From NCBI GenBank assembly GCA_964481255.1, contig CAYZTZ010000015.1, positions 1-43,936 on the forward strand: 43,936 bases of DNA. The letters run 5' to 3'. Positions 1 to 9,057 of the stretch are shown in pieces (within the stretch, counting starts at the first letter, position 1; every line of letters starts with the position of its first letter). The stretch comes from UBA6911 sp964481255. Lineage in GTDB: Bacteria > Acidobacteriota > UBA6911. A program made the translations under genes and the position numbers. The notes under the pieces are model-generated. The model saw nothing but the letters and a program-made list of their open reading frames with translations. It made no database searches and was not told the origin of the DNA.

Positions 1-207
1 CAGGGTGTCGCGCTGAAGGGCGATTGCCACAGGCTGTTCCTGTTGGCCGGTGGCGCGAACCCGGCAAACGGCCGTTCGTTCAATGCGTGCAATTCGTGGT
101 CCCCGTTTGTAGAATGTCAACGGGCGCAGGATGGATCGCCGGGGCCGTTCCGCTTTCGCCATGCCGGCGGCTCCGGGACTGTCGTCCCGAAAAGGAGGTT
201 GAGATGA
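1..207 (+). CDS. Possible 3' end of an upstream gene (partial, unrecognised)
   Basis: Frame 1 is open from the first base of the window to a TGA at 205-207, about 68 residues. Its stop overlaps the ATG of the next gene in an ATGA arrangement typical of translational coupling, and third codon positions are GC-rich in the first half. The peptide matches no family I know and is rich in Gly, Pro and Arg, so it may be a chance open frame in GC-rich DNA. No function can be given. Confidence 0.25.
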   Translation, partial: QGVALKGDCHRLFLLAGGANPANGRSFNACNSWSPFVECQRAQDGSPGPFRFRHAGGSGTVVPKRRLR

Positions 208-1967
208 GAAGGAAGCTGCTGATGCCGGGTTGCTTTTGGGCGGTCGCGGTCCTGCTGCTCTCCGACATCGCGCCCGTGCAGGCGGGGCGCGGGACCGAAG
301 CGGCGGACGGCAGGCTGGTTACCGTTCTGAATCCGGCCGTAACCGAAAAACTCGCGCCGAGGGTGCCGCTGGCTCCCCGGCTTGACGGCCTGGAAGGCAA
401 AACCATCTACCTGGTGGACATGAACTATGAAGGGCTGGGCGGCACTCCCGTGATGGCGGAAATGCGCGAGTGGTTCGCGGCGAACATGCCCCGTGTGCAT
501 GCCGTCTATAAGCTCAAGAGGGGCAACTATGTGGAGGACGACCCGGCGCTGTGGAAGGAAATAGCGTCCGGCAAGGGCAACGGCGTCGTCCTGGGCGTTG
601 CCGGCTGATGGGGATGCATCGCGGCCGTGAGCCGCTTCGCCGGAACCCTGGAAAGGGAATACGGCATACCCACCGTGTCGCTGGCGAATGAAAACATCGT
701 TTCGTTCGCCGTGGACGCCCATTTCAAGTACAGCACCGGCATGCCTCTGCGTTTCGCCGGGGCGCCGTACCCTTTTACGGGCCTTAAAAAGGAAATGCTG
801 AAGGCCTATCTCGAAGGGAAGGACAAGCTCAGCGGCAAACCCCTGATGCGGGCGATCGTCGATGGCCTGACTGTGCCGCTGACGGCCGAGGAAAAGAAAA
901 CGGGCGTGCCTCCCGAGGCGGCGCCCGAACCGAGGTTCCTGCCTCCGGATACCGAGGATAATCTGCAGAGCCTGTTCAAAAGCAGGGGCTGGACCGACTA
1001 CAACCCGGTCATTCTCCCGACACAGGAGAGAGTGGCCGCGATGTTGAAGGGCACCAGCCGCAAGCCCGACGAGGTCATCGGCGCCCGCGCCGGCACCTTC
1101 GGGACCGGCCGTTCGTTCACGGTGGAGAAAGTGGCCATCATCGCCGTCATGGCGGGCGCGCGACCCGAGTATCTGCCCGTTATCCTGGCGCTCTCGAGCC
1201 AGGTCCCGTATGCGGATTCCACGACGTCCAACGCGAGCATGGTGCTGGTGAACGGGCCGATACGAAAAGAGATAAGAATGAATTCAGGCCAGGGCGCGCT
1301 GGGGCCCAACGCGGAAGCCAATTCCGTCATCGGCCGGGCGATGGTCCTGATCCATAAGATCATCCAGGGATACCAGGAGGGCGTCAGCGGCTTCTCCTCC
1401 CTCAGCAACCCGCTCCTTTACAATTACGTGACCATAGCGGAAAACGAGGAGGCGCTCCCGGAAGGGTGGAAACCTTTCCACGTCCAGAGGGGTCATAAGC
1501 CTGAGGACAGCGTGCTCACGATCTTCATGGGCTGGAATTTCGTGAACTGTTCCGGCTCGGTCGTGGAACACTATGCCCCTCAGTTATTGATGCGGGACTT
1601 CACCAGGGTTCTGGCGGCGACAGGGGCCGCGACCATCCTCATGGACCCGTCCGTCGCGTATCAGCTGAAGAACACCCAGGGATTTCAGACCAAGGAATCG
1701 TTTTCCGAGTGGCTCTCCAAGAACGCGGAAACAACCGCGGCGACCTATTGGGCCAATTCGATCGCTTCCGGCATGATGGGCCCTCTGGGCAAACAGGGTC
1801 TTGAGCCCTACGCGACCTGGCAGAAAGTCCCGGGCGACACCCCGATCAAACATCTCCCCAACCCGCGCAACATACACAGCGTCGTCGTGGGGGGCGCCAC
1901 GGCGAGCGTCTGGTTTATCACCGATTTCATGCCGGGAAGGGGCGTTTTGATCGATAGCTGGAGGTAG
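204..1967 (+). CDS. UGSC-like two-domain selenoprotein, exported (Sec at residue 135)
   Basis: Reading through one in-frame TGA at 606-608 gives a 587-aa protein; without readthrough it falls into two pieces, 204-608 and 627-1967. Homology to the three paralogues in this window runs across the TGA without a break. Around it the sequence reads GVAGUWGC, a U-x-x-C redox motif matching the UGSC/CGSC motif of the UGSC (seleno)protein family. Residues 1-28 are a Sec signal peptide (hydrophobic core, cut near VQA). The N-terminal domain begins at LAPRLDGLEGKT; the C-terminal domain has TVEKVAIIAVMAGARPEYLP, a motif shared by all four paralogues. The start is fixed by AAAAGGAGG seven bases before the ATG. 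A perfect hairpin follows the TGA. I infer a periplasmic thiol/selenol redox or substrate-binding protein; the reaction is unknown. A nonsense mutation is the alternative, but is less likely because the paralogue at 36024 has TGA at the same place. Confidence 0.85.
609..635 (+). promoter_or_regulatory. SECIS-like stem-loop after the UGA
   Basis: Twelve bases after the TGA (606-608) lies a perfect five-base-pair stem, GCGGC (621-625) and GCCGC (631-635), around the loop CGTGA (626-630). The apical loop starts 18 nt after the UGA and contains G residues. As I recall it, the loop of the E. coli fdhF SECIS sits at about this distance. It lies within the coding sequence, as bacterial SECIS elements do. 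Five-base stems are common in GC-rich DNA, so on its own this is moderate evidence. Confidence 0.6.
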
Positions 1968-1979
1968 TGCGAAGAAGGA

Positions 1980-2007
1980 CCGGAGCGGCTCCAGCAGGCC
2001 GCTCCGG
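1980..2007. terminator. Bidirectional terminator-like hairpin between convergent genes
   Basis: A perfect 10-bp inverted repeat, CCGGAGCGGC (1980-1989) and GCCGCTCCGG (1998-2007), surrounds an 8-nt loop. It lies 13 nt after the selenoprotein stop and 32 nt beyond the GH3 stop on the other strand. The run ATTTCTTTTA follows on the plus strand. Position and stem fit a shared terminator for two converging transcripts. The T-run is not directly at the stem base, so termination efficiency is uncertain. Confidence 0.55.
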
Positions 2008-2038
2008 CCCGGCTCACCGGACGGATTTCTTTTACGGA

Positions 2039-4099
2039 CTACGGAATCCTGATGGAGCCGCGCAGACGGATGTCGTCGGAAGCGGCGCCGATCATGATCT
2101 CGACCGTCCCCTTCTCCAGAACGAAAGCATGCCTCCTTTCGTCCCAGTAGGATAGATCTTCCGCCTTCAGCGGTATGGCGACCCTGAGGCTCCGGCCGGC
2201 CGGGATACGCACGCGCCGGAAGCCCCTCAGAGCCTTGGCCGGCCTTTCCACCCTGGAATCCGGGAAGGCGGCGTAAAGCTGAACGACTTCGTCGCCGTCC
2301 ATGGCCCCGCTGTTCTTAACTTCCACGAAAACGTTTGCGGTCTCCCCTTCCTTCAGGGCGGGCCGGTCCATGGACAGGCCGCGGTATTCAAAAGTTGTAT
2401 AGCTGAGTCCATGGCCGAAGGCGAAGAGCGGTTTGTGCCGCTCATACATATAGGTGCGGCCGTTTCGGATGTTGTAATCGAGCATCGGCGGCAATTGATC
2501 GATGGAAGCGGTCCATGTCTGCACAAGGCGGCCGGCGGGGTTCTCCATCCCGAAGAGAACGTCGGCGACGCCGTTGCCCAGCTCCTGGCTGGAGTGGGTG
2601 ACATGGAGGATGGCGGGCACATGATCCTTAGACCAGGAAACGGCGTAGGGGAAACTGGACACCAGAATGAGAGCCGTGTTCGGATTGGCTGCCCGGACAA
2701 GACGCACCAGGTCTTCCTGCTCCAGCGAGATGGCCTGTCGGTCGATCTCCTCCCGTCCGTCGCTGGGGACGTGGTTTTTCCCCCACTCCAGACCATAGCT
2801 CAGGGGGTGGTTCCCAACGCAGACAACGGCCACATCCGACCTGCGCGCGGCCGTGACCGCCGCGTCCGACTTGTTGTCCGGTGCGAACCGAACCTCGACG
2901 TCGTTTCCGGCGTGATTTTTGATGCCGTCCAGGATGGATACCTTATAGGGAGGCGTCCCCGAATACCAGTCGGACACGACCAGGTCGGCGCTCGGGCCGA
3001 TGACGGCGATGGATTTCAGGCGTTCTTTCCTCAGCGGGAGCAGTCCCTCGTTTTTCAACAGGACGATGGACCGGACCGTGGCCTTGCGCGCCAGCGCCGC
3101 CGCTTCCGGTTTAGTCCAGGGTTTCTCCGTGTCCTCGATCCCGATCGCAGCGTAGGGATTGTCCGCGCCCCGGTCCATCAGGCCCAGCTTGAGCATCACC
3201 CTCAGCGTGCCGCGAACGGCGGCGTCAAGATCTCTTTCTGAGAACAGGCCGCCGTCAAGAGCCTGTTTCAGGTAAGGCATGTACTGGTCCAGGAACATGT
3301 TGATCCCCGAATGAATGCAGGCCGCCGCGGCTTCAACGTAGCCGCTGTAGTATTTATGGGAGTCCACCAGACGCTTGAAGGCCCCGCCGTCGGTGCAGAT
3401 GATGCCGTTCTGTCCCCATTCCTTGACCGTGACGCTTTTCAGCACGGGGTGCACGGTGCAGGGTATGCCGTTGTATTTGTTATAGGCAGCCATGTAGGCG
3501 CGCGAGCCTCCTTCCGTTATGCCCTTATAAAAGGCATAGCCGTAATACTCGCGAAAGAGGCGCTCATCGAAATCCGAGGAATCGACGAAGCGGTTGTTTT
3601 CGTTGCTGTTGGCCAGGAAATGCTTCATCAGCGAAGCGGTCCTCCAGTATTTCGGGTGGTCTCCCTGCAGGCCCTGAACGCAGGCGACGGTCAGGACCGC
3701 GGCAAGAAAGGGGTCTTCCCCGTAGCATTCCTCCGTCCTGCCCCACCGGATGTCGCGTCCCAGATCGGCGTTCGGCGCCAGAACGATCAGTCCGGCCTTC
3801 CCGTAATCCGCGTTCTGAGTCAGGTACCGCGTCTCATAGGCTTCCCAGGCGGCGATCTGTTTATGAAGCTCGGGATCCCACATCTCGGCCAGCCCGATGG
3901 CCTGGGGGAAGGTCGTGGTGGGCGCTTCCCCTTCTCCTTTGACGGCCCAATTGGCGGGGCCGCTCCACGCCAGCCCGTGGAGGCCTTCCACGATGCGAGT
4001 CCCCCGGACTCCCAGGCGGGGTATGCCGGGAAGCATCGGGGAAAGGTGCTGGATCTTTTCCTGCAGAGTCATCAGGGACAGCAGGTTGTCGAGCCGCGC
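2039..4099 (-). CDS. Glycoside hydrolase family 3 (beta-glucosidase/xylosidase type), 5' end lost in gap
   Basis: About 686 residues remain. The protein has the GH3 layout: a TIM-barrel N-terminal domain (from LLSLMTLQEKI, normally the first conserved stretch), a C-terminal alpha/beta sandwich (SIVLLKNEGLLPL, IAVIGPSAD) and a fibronectin-III-like tail (VKNSGAMDGDEVVQLY). The nucleophile is the Asp of IICTDGGAF, at the usual barrel position. Substrate-binding stretches such as RWGRTEECYGEDP and the C-terminal FGHGLSYTTFEY are intact. The visible part begins where mature GH3 enzymes usually begin, so probably only the start and a signal peptide are missing in the N-run. It likely releases glucose or xylose from plant beta-glycosides or oligosaccharides; the substrate cannot be fixed. 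A sugar-acid-type MFS gene lies upstream on the same strand, beyond the gap. Confidence 0.92.
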   Translation of the reverse strand, partial: ARLDNLLSLMTLQEKIQHLSPMLPGIPRLGVRGTRIVEGLHGLAWSGPANWAVKGEGEAPTTTFPQAIGLAEMWDPELHKQIAAWEAYETRYLTQNADYGKAGLIVLAPNADLGRDIRWGRTEECYGEDPFLAAVLTVACVQGLQGDHPKYWRTASLMKHFLANSNENNRFVDSSDFDERLFREYYGYAFYKGITEGGSRAYMAAYNKYNGIPCTVHPVLKSVTVKEWGQNGIICTDGGAFKRLVDSHKYYSGYVEAAAACIHSGINMFLDQYMPYLKQALDGGLFSERDLDAAVRGTLRVMLKLGLMDRGADNPYAAIGIEDTEKPWTKPEAAALARKATVRSIVLLKNEGLLPLRKERLKSIAVIGPSADLVVSDWYSGTPPYKVSILDGIKNHAGNDVEVRFAPDNKSDAAVTAARRSDVAVVCVGNHPLSYGLEWGKNHVPSDGREEIDRQAISLEQEDLVRLVRAANPNTALILVSSFPYAVSWSKDHVPAILHVTHSSQELGNGVADVLFGMENPAGRLVQTWTASIDQLPPMLDYNIRNGRTYMYERHKPLFAFGHGLSYTTFEYRGLSMDRPALKEGETANVFVEVKNSGAMDGDEVVQLYAAFPDSRVERPAKALRGFRRVRIPAGRSLRVAIPLKAEDLSYWDERRHAFVLEKGTVEIMIGAASDDIRLRGSIRIP

Positions 4100-4199
4100 N
4101 NNNNNNNNNNNNNNNNNNNNNNNNNNNNNNNNNNNNNNNNNNNNNNNNNNNNNNNNNNNNNNNNNNNNNNNNNNNNNNNNNNNNNNNNNNNNNNNNNNN
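4100..4199. other. Assembly gap (100 N)
   Basis: Exactly 100 unknown bases, the usual placeholder for a scaffold join of unknown length. It removes the 3' end of the MFS gene, the 5' end of the GH3 gene and whatever lies between. The flanks have the same strand and similar composition, but the true distance between them is not known. Confidence 0.98.
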
Positions 4200-5478
4200 G
4201 TTCCAATTTCGGGGCCAACAGATGGATCAGGAGCAGGGCGATCAGGTATGTGCACCCCGCAATCAGAAACATAATCAGGTAGCTTCCCGTGTTTTGTCTC
4301 AGCCACCCGGCGCCCAGGTTCATGAAGAAGCCTCCCATGCCGCCGGCAAAGCCGCCGATGCCCACAATCGATGCGACGGCCTTTCTTGGGAACATATCCG
4401 ACGCCATTGTGAAGAGATTGGCGGAAAATCCCTGGTGGGCCGCCGCCGCGATGCCGACCAGCCAAACCGCCAGCCACTTGGCGTCGACGACGGGCGCCAT
4501 GGCCACCGGCAAAATGCAGACGGCGCAAATAAGCATTGTGATCTTGCGTGCGAAATTGACGGTCCGGCCTGTGCGGATAAGGTAGGAACTGAGCCATCCG
4601 CCGAAAACGGATCCGACATCCGCCAGGAGATAGACCGTTATAAGCGGCAGGCCGACTCCTTTCAGATCGACCCCGAAGCGGTCATTCAGGAACAGCGGGA
4701 ACCAGAACAAGTAGAACCACCATATTGAATCGATCATGAATTTGCCGACGGAATAGGCCCATGTCTGGCGATGGGGCAGCAGGCGGCTCCACGCTATCTT
4801 TATCTCGGGATCCGGCGGATCGCTTTCAATATAGGCAAGTTCGGTCCGGGAAAGCCCCGGATGCTCGGAGGGCCTGCGGTAGGTCGGCCACCAGAACACT
4901 ATCCACACCAGGCCGGCCAGCCCCGTGATTATAAACGCCGCCTGCCAGCTCCAGTAAAGCGCGATAAAGGGGACCACGGCCGGCGCCACGACGGCCCCGA
5001 CATTGGTCCCGGCGTTAAAAATCCCTGTTGCCAGCGCGCGTTCTTTCTTGGGGAACCACTCCGCGACGGTCTTGATCGCCGCAGGGAAATTGCCCGATTC
5101 GCCGATGCCGAGACAAAAACGGGCCAGGCCGAAGCCGAAAGCGGAGCGCGCCAGCGCATGGGCTGCGGCGGCGACGGACCACACGGCGAGGTAGAGAGTG
5201 TATCCGATTCGGGTTCCGATCCTGTCTATGAGCCATCCGGCAAAGAGGAATCCTATGGCGTAGGCGAGTGTGAAAGAACCGCTGATATAGCCGTAATGCT
5301 GATCCGTCCATCCGATTTCGGATCGCAATGCGGGCGCCAGGACCCCCAGCACCGCGCGATCGACGTAATTGATGGTCGTGGCAAAAAAGAGCAGCGCGCA
5401 GATAATCCAGCGGTAACGGCCTATTTTTGCCTTAAAGGATGCTTTCAACAAGGGGTCTGCTGCCTGCTGTTGTGCCAT
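4200..5478 (-). CDS. MFS transporter, hexuronate (ExuT-like) family, 3' end in gap
   Basis: About 425 residues with 12 hydrophobic segments of the major facilitator superfamily. NYVDRAVLGVLAP in the first helix, IGESGNFPAAIKTVAEWFP near helix 4 and GIFNAGTNVGA are typical of the anion:cation symporter group that includes the hexuronate carrier ExuT. The sequence reaches HLLAPKLE, which in this family is close to the C-terminus, so little is missing. A TTG at 5493 is in frame, but GGAAGAG six bases before the ATG at 5478 favours the shorter start. It probably imports a sugar acid or related organic anion across the inner membrane. It belongs to the minus-strand group with the CoA transferase, MaoC and epimerase genes, but a 430-bp spacer with its own promoter-like sequence precedes it. 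Confidence 0.88.
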
Positions 5479-5613
5479 CCGGGACTCTTCCAATCATCCG
5501 TGCTCAGGGCGCGCGATGACACCTGTTCCATCAAACCTGGTTCCCCTTCCGCTCGCAGGGGTCGGCATTGATTCTATTGCCATTGGCGGAATTTAGCCAG
5601 TTTCTGTCGCAAA

Positions 5614-5619
5614 ATTATA
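5614..5619 (-). promoter_or_regulatory. Candidate -10 box for the MFS gene
   Basis: On the minus strand this reads TATAAT, a perfect sigma-70 -10 hexamer, about 135 nt before the MFS start. No good -35 hexamer lies at the right distance (best is CTTTGC at 5641-5636, 16 nt away), so the call is weak. Confidence 0.35.
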
Positions 5620-5671
5620 AATCCGCCAGGCGCCCGCAAAGGGCATGAACGTCAGGCTCGGGCAAAATCAA

Positions 5672-5716
5672 GCGCTGAAAGCGCGCAACAGCGAAGCCTG
5701 GGGCGCAAGCCCAAGG
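5672..5716. repeat. Palindromic intergenic element (two short hairpins)
   Basis: GCGCT-GAA-AGCGC (5672-5684) is followed by CCTGGGGC-GCAA-GCCCAAGG (5697-5716), which pairs at 7 of 8 positions. Two adjacent hairpins in a non-coding spacer resemble REP-like elements found in many copies in some bacterial genomes. Only one copy is visible in this window, so the repeat nature is inference. Confidence 0.35.
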
Positions 5717-5844
5717 TATCCGCATGAGGCCGAATAAGCTCTATAGGAGCGGGACGGAAGCTGTGTCGCCTTTGCAGGGCTCTTTCTGACCCGCCTCTGG
5801 ACCAGGATATCGGCCGCTTAGCGGGCGAAACCCTGTGTTAGGCT

Positions 5845-5862
5845 GTGCCGCGCCTGCGGCAC
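5845..5862. terminator. Hairpin downstream of the epimerase gene
   Basis: A perfect 7-bp stem, GTGCCGC (5845-5851) and GCGGCAC (5856-5862), with a 4-nt loop. It lies 63 nt beyond the epimerase stop in the direction of transcription. No T-run follows on the minus strand, so it could be a Rho-assisted or 3'-stabilising hairpin instead. Confidence 0.35.
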
Positions 5863-5924
5863 GGAACTGTGCCCCGGCTCAATGCGGAGTTCGATTCCAG
5901 AATCAGTCTCGCGACGCAAGCCGG

Positions 5925-6884
5925 CTATGCCAATCCGAAGCAGCGGGGGCGCTCCCGGATGTCCCTCTCAAATTTCTCTATCAGCGCTTCGGGCGTGTCG
6001 TAGAGCGGCCTCCACCCCCACTCCTTTCGGGCGAAACCGTCATCCAGTTTCTTGAGCGCCGTGACCCCGAGAGCGCCGGCGGGCGCTCTGTAGGTTATTT
6101 TCGTCCCGGGATAGCGCTTCTTGAGAATGCTCTCCAGTTCATGGACCGAGACGGCGTCGCGGATGCCTGAAACGCAATAGTTGACCATTGAGATTTTGTC
6201 CCCTGGGGCCTGCAATATCATATCCGCAGCCCTCGCCGCGTCGGTGACATATATGATGGGCGCTCCGGGATCGCCCGGGGAAGCGTAAACGCATTCGTGG
6301 GGTCTGCCCATAATGGCGTCCTGGATCATGGGAGGCACCCAGTGCCCGGGGGTGCGGACGTTGGGGCCGCAGGTCGAAGGATAGCGGACGGAGCGGAAAT
6401 CTATCCCGAACCTGTTCCGGTACCAGCGGCCCAACCCCTCGCAGTAAAGCTTGCCGCAGCCGTAAAGGTTCGTCGGGCGCTGAATCGTAAGATCATCGAC
6501 CACATCGGGCATTCCCAGTCCGTAGGTGCCGAGGGAGCTGGTAAACATCATCTTTTCGACGCCGAAGAGCCTGGCCGCCTCCAGGACGTTGTAGGTTCCG
6601 ACGACGTTGACGCGAAACGAAGCCCATGGATTGCTTTCCGACGCGAGCGTGAGCAGGGCGCCCATATGGTAGATCTCCGTGATCCCGTTGTCCCTGACCG
6701 CGTTGGCCACTTCGGGCCAATTGCTTACATCCCCCCGCACGACTTTCACTCTGTCCTTGATGTCCTCGATGCGGTACTCGGCGACGGCCACGTCGAATAA
6801 AACCACTTCCTCGCTGCGGTCGACCAGGATATGAGCCAGTTCGGCGCCGATATACCCCGTTCCTCCGGTGATGAGCTTCGCCAT
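5925..6884 (-). CDS. NAD-dependent epimerase/dehydratase (extended SDR)
   Basis: A 319-aa Rossmann-fold enzyme of the extended short-chain dehydrogenase family. The NAD motif is GGTGYIG (residues 7-13). An acidic residue, D31, at the end of strand 2 suggests NAD rather than NADP. The catalytic pair is Y141/K145 (YGCGK) with Ser at 116-117 (FTSS). The layout resembles the L-threonine 3-dehydrogenase/UDP-glucose 4-epimerase-like subgroup; the substrate is not readable. AAGGAGG lies just before the start. It follows the MaoC gene by 110 nt on the same strand and may end the CoA transferase-MaoC-epimerase operon. With those neighbours it is more likely a catabolic oxidoreductase than a cell-wall sugar enzyme. 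Confidence 0.88.
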   Translation of the reverse strand: MAKLITGGTGYIGAELAHILVDRSEEVVLFDVAVAEYRIEDIKDRVKVVRGDVSNWPEVANAVRDNGITEIYHMGALLTLASESNPWASFRVNVVGTYNVLEAARLFGVEKMMFTSSLGTYGLGMPDVVDDLTIQRPTNLYGCGKLYCEGLGRWYRNRFGIDFRSVRYPSTCGPNVRTPGHWVPPMIQDAIMGRPHECVYASPGDPGAPIIYVTDAARAADMILQAPGDKISMVNYCVSGIRDAVSVHELESILKKRYPGTKITYRAPAGALGVTALKKLDDGFARKEWGWRPLYDTPEALIEKFERDIRERPRCFGLA

Positions 6885-6994
6885 TTCAACACCCCCCTCC
6901 TTATATCAGCGGCCTCTGCCGGGGCCTGTTTCCAGCAGGGCGCAACGGCCCCTTGAAAACAGGCCGTCATCGGGCATCAGGCGGCGCTTTTCAG

Positions 6995-7459
6995 TCAAGG
7001 CACAAAACCGCGCCGGTATATCAATATCACCTGGTCGGCCTCCAGAACGGTCTGCTCCTCCTGGTTGAACACCGTGATGCGCGTCGTGAGGACGCCGCGG
7101 TCCGGCTTGCGCGTCTCCTTTTTGCCTGTGATCTTCTGGGTCGCCCGTATGGTGTCGCCGAACTTCACGGTTTTCAGGAAACGGACGCTCATCTCAAGTA
7201 TCGCGATGGAGGTTCCCTCGAAAGCGCCGGTCTGATTCAGTAGCCCCGTGGCCATGGACAGCACGAGGAGTCCATGGGCGATCCTGGCCCCCATGGGATC
7301 TTTCCTGGCGAATTCCTCATTCATGTGTTGCGGGTGAAAATCGCCGGAAAGACAGGCGAAAAGGACGACATCCGCCTCCGTGACGGTCCTGGCTCCGCCG
7401 ACGATCTCCTCGTCGATCGCGAATTCCTCAAACGTCCTGCCGCGCGCCTGATAACGCAT
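6995..7459 (-). CDS. MaoC-like hydratase (hot-dog fold)
   Basis: A 154-aa single hot-dog domain, the usual length for a stand-alone MaoC enoyl-CoA hydratase. The hydratase motif is present: D40 and H45 in SGDFHPQHMNEEFA, followed by GARIAHGLL (residues 57-65). It should add water to, or remove it from, a CoA-thioester double bond in the cytoplasm. A strong GGAGGAGG ribosome site precedes the ATG. It lies between the class III CoA transferase (85 nt upstream) and the epimerase. This suggests one pathway: CoA activation by transfer, hydration, then oxidation or epimerisation. The chain length and nature of the acyl group are unknown. Confidence 0.9.
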   Translation of the reverse strand: MRYQARGRTFEEFAIDEEIVGGARTVTEADVVLFACLSGDFHPQHMNEEFARKDPMGARIAHGLLVLSMATGLLNQTGAFEGTSIAILEMSVRFLKTVKFGDTIRATQKITGKKETRKPDRGVLTTRITVFNQEEQTVLEADQVILIYRRGFVP

Positions 7460-7544
7460 TCAAGCCTCCTCCCGCAAAGACCCTTTCCCCGAGCGCCCGA
7501 TCCGCGTGGATTGCGGGCCGTCCTGGATTCCGGCGGCCGGCTGT

Positions 7545-8756
7545 TTATGTGATCGCGCCTTCGTCCTTCAGGCGCGTGATATCTTCCCAGGTGTAGCCCG
7601 CCTCCAGAAGAATCTCCTCCGAGTGCTGGCCGACTTCGGGAGCCGGCCCCTTCACGCTTGCCCCCGTCTCGCTGAATTTGACCGGACTCGCCACCAGCCT
7701 GATCTCTCCCGCATTCGGGTGGTCCAGCTTGACGAAAAAGTCGTTCGCCGCCGCCTGCGGATCGTCTGTGATTTCCAGGACCGTCTGCGCCATGGAACTG
7801 ACGAGGCCGTGGCTGTCCAGGATGTCGATCCACTCGCGGAGGGTTTTGCCGGCAAAGATCCCGCTGATGATGGAAATCAGGAGCTCGTTGTTTTCCTGCC
7901 TCCTGTCATCCGTGTTGAAACGGCTGTCATCCTGCAATTCCGGGCGCCCTATCGCTTTGCAGAAGTCGGGCCAGAAGCGCTCGGACTGCATCATGGCCAG
8001 CTGCATCCAGCGCCCGTCGCTTGTCTGGTAGCTGTTCCATATGGGGTTCTTCGCTTTCCGCCGGTCGATGTTCGGGATCTCTTCCCTTCGGTATAAAGCG
8101 ACCTGAATGTCCTGATTCAGGACCCAGACCGCGGTCTGGTACAGCGAGAAGGAAACCTTTTGCCCTTTGCCGGTCCGCTCCCTCGCCAGGAGCGCCGCCA
8201 GGATGCCCGATGTCACGCACATGGATGTAATGCTGTCGCCGATACCGGGGCGGTGGCTGGGGGGCGGGCTCGCCGGGGCTCCCAGTTTCGACATGAGGCC
8301 TCCGCGCGCCCAGAACGCCGTGTAATCGTACCCCGGCTTGTCTCTGTCCTCCCCCCCCTCGCCGTAACCGGTCAACGCGGCATAGACCAGCTTCGGGTTC
8401 CTCCGGCTCAAGGTCTCGTAGTCCATCTTCAGCCTCTCCAGGACACGGGATTGGAAATTGGATACGAAAACGTCGCAGCGCTCCACCAGCCGATAGACGA
8501 TGTCCTTTCCCTGCTCGGTGCGCAGATTCACCCCCAGTCCCCGTTTCCCGCGGTTCAATACCTCGAAGACAGGCGTGATGTGATTGCTTTGAGGGATCCC
8601 CTCCGTGGACTTGATGCCGCGCAGGGAGTCGCCCACGCCGGGATCCTCTATCTTGATCACCTCGGCGCCCCAATCGGACAAAATGGCGCAGGCGCAGGGG
8701 ACCGCCACCCAGTGGCCCAACTCCAGAACTCGAATACCGTGAAGCGCTCCGGGCAT
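7545..8756 (-). CDS. Family III CoA transferase (CaiB/BaiF)
   Basis: 403 aa, the usual length for this family (formyl-CoA transferase, CaiB, succinyl-CoA:organic acid transferases). The N-terminal LHGIRVLELGHWVAVP and LSDWGAEVIKIEDP are the classical opening. The catalytic Asp that forms the aspartyl-CoA anhydride is D144 in PGYDYTAF. NRGKRGLGVNL and VYAALTGYGEGG are further family signatures. It moves CoA from a donor such as succinyl-CoA to a carboxylic acid. AGGAGG lies before the ATG. It is the first gene of a minus-strand set with MaoC and the epimerase. The spacer to the divergent MFS gene at 9058 probably holds both promoters. Confidence 0.93.
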   Translation of the reverse strand: MPGALHGIRVLELGHWVAVPCACAILSDWGAEVIKIEDPGVGDSLRGIKSTEGIPQSNHITPVFEVLNRGKRGLGVNLRTEQGKDIVYRLVERCDVFVSNFQSRVLERLKMDYETLSRRNPKLVYAALTGYGEGGEDRDKPGYDYTAFWARGGLMSKLGAPASPPPSHRPGIGDSITSMCVTSGILAALLARERTGKGQKVSFSLYQTAVWVLNQDIQVALYRREEIPNIDRRKAKNPIWNSYQTSDGRWMQLAMMQSERFWPDFCKAIGRPELQDDSRFNTDDRRQENNELLISIISGIFAGKTLREWIDILDSHGLVSSMAQTVLEITDDPQAAANDFFVKLDHPNAGEIRLVASPVKFSETGASVKGPAPEVGQHSEEILLEAGYTWEDITRLKDEGAIT

Positions 8757-9057
8757 ATTGAAACCTCCTATATGGGAATGATGCTGCGGTTTCGGGTCAA
8801 CGGATCCACCGCCTGGACCTCCGCGGCCGTTTTCATCAGCCGTTTTCCCTGTGAGTTCGACAAAATCAGATAGCGCCCGCCATCTCGTAAAATCAACCGA
8901 TTTTCTGCTTTTCAGGGAAATAAAGTCAAAAGCTTTAAATCGATGGAGTTTCCAGTTCCCCGTTTGCGGGCGCGAGATTTGGGAGACGGGTCGGGGAAGG
9001 GAGAACGATGAATCCCCCGCGCGGGCATATGTGGTATAGTCGGGCAGAGGCCCGTCT
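8757..9057. other. 301-bp divergent intergenic region
   Basis: It separates the CoA transferase (minus) from an MFS gene (plus). The middle is AT-rich. TATAGT at 9035-9040 could be a plus-strand -10, which would give a very short leader for the gene at 9058, but no -35 is evident. No operator palindrome or RNA gene was seen. Confidence 0.4.

Larger units (their letters stand above)
5494..5924. other. 431-bp intergenic region with palindromes
   Basis: No coding region was recognised. The region holds a -10-like TATAAT on the minus strand (5619-5614) for the MFS gene and several short palindromes (5672-5684, 5697-5716, 5845-5862). The last lies just beyond the epimerase stop. The stretch from about 5670 to 5760 looks like a dispersed repeat rather than a gene. 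Confidence 0.6.

Noticed and set aside
204..1967. Gene 1 as a pseudogene with a nonsense mutation
   Set aside because: There is only one interruption, at the exact column where the family has Sec or Cys. A paralogue has the same, and the rest of the frame is clean and conserved.
2411..4282. Long plus-strand open frames opposite the GH3 gene
   Set aside because: Antisense shadows in GC-rich DNA, one of which even runs through the N gap. No domain or start signals.
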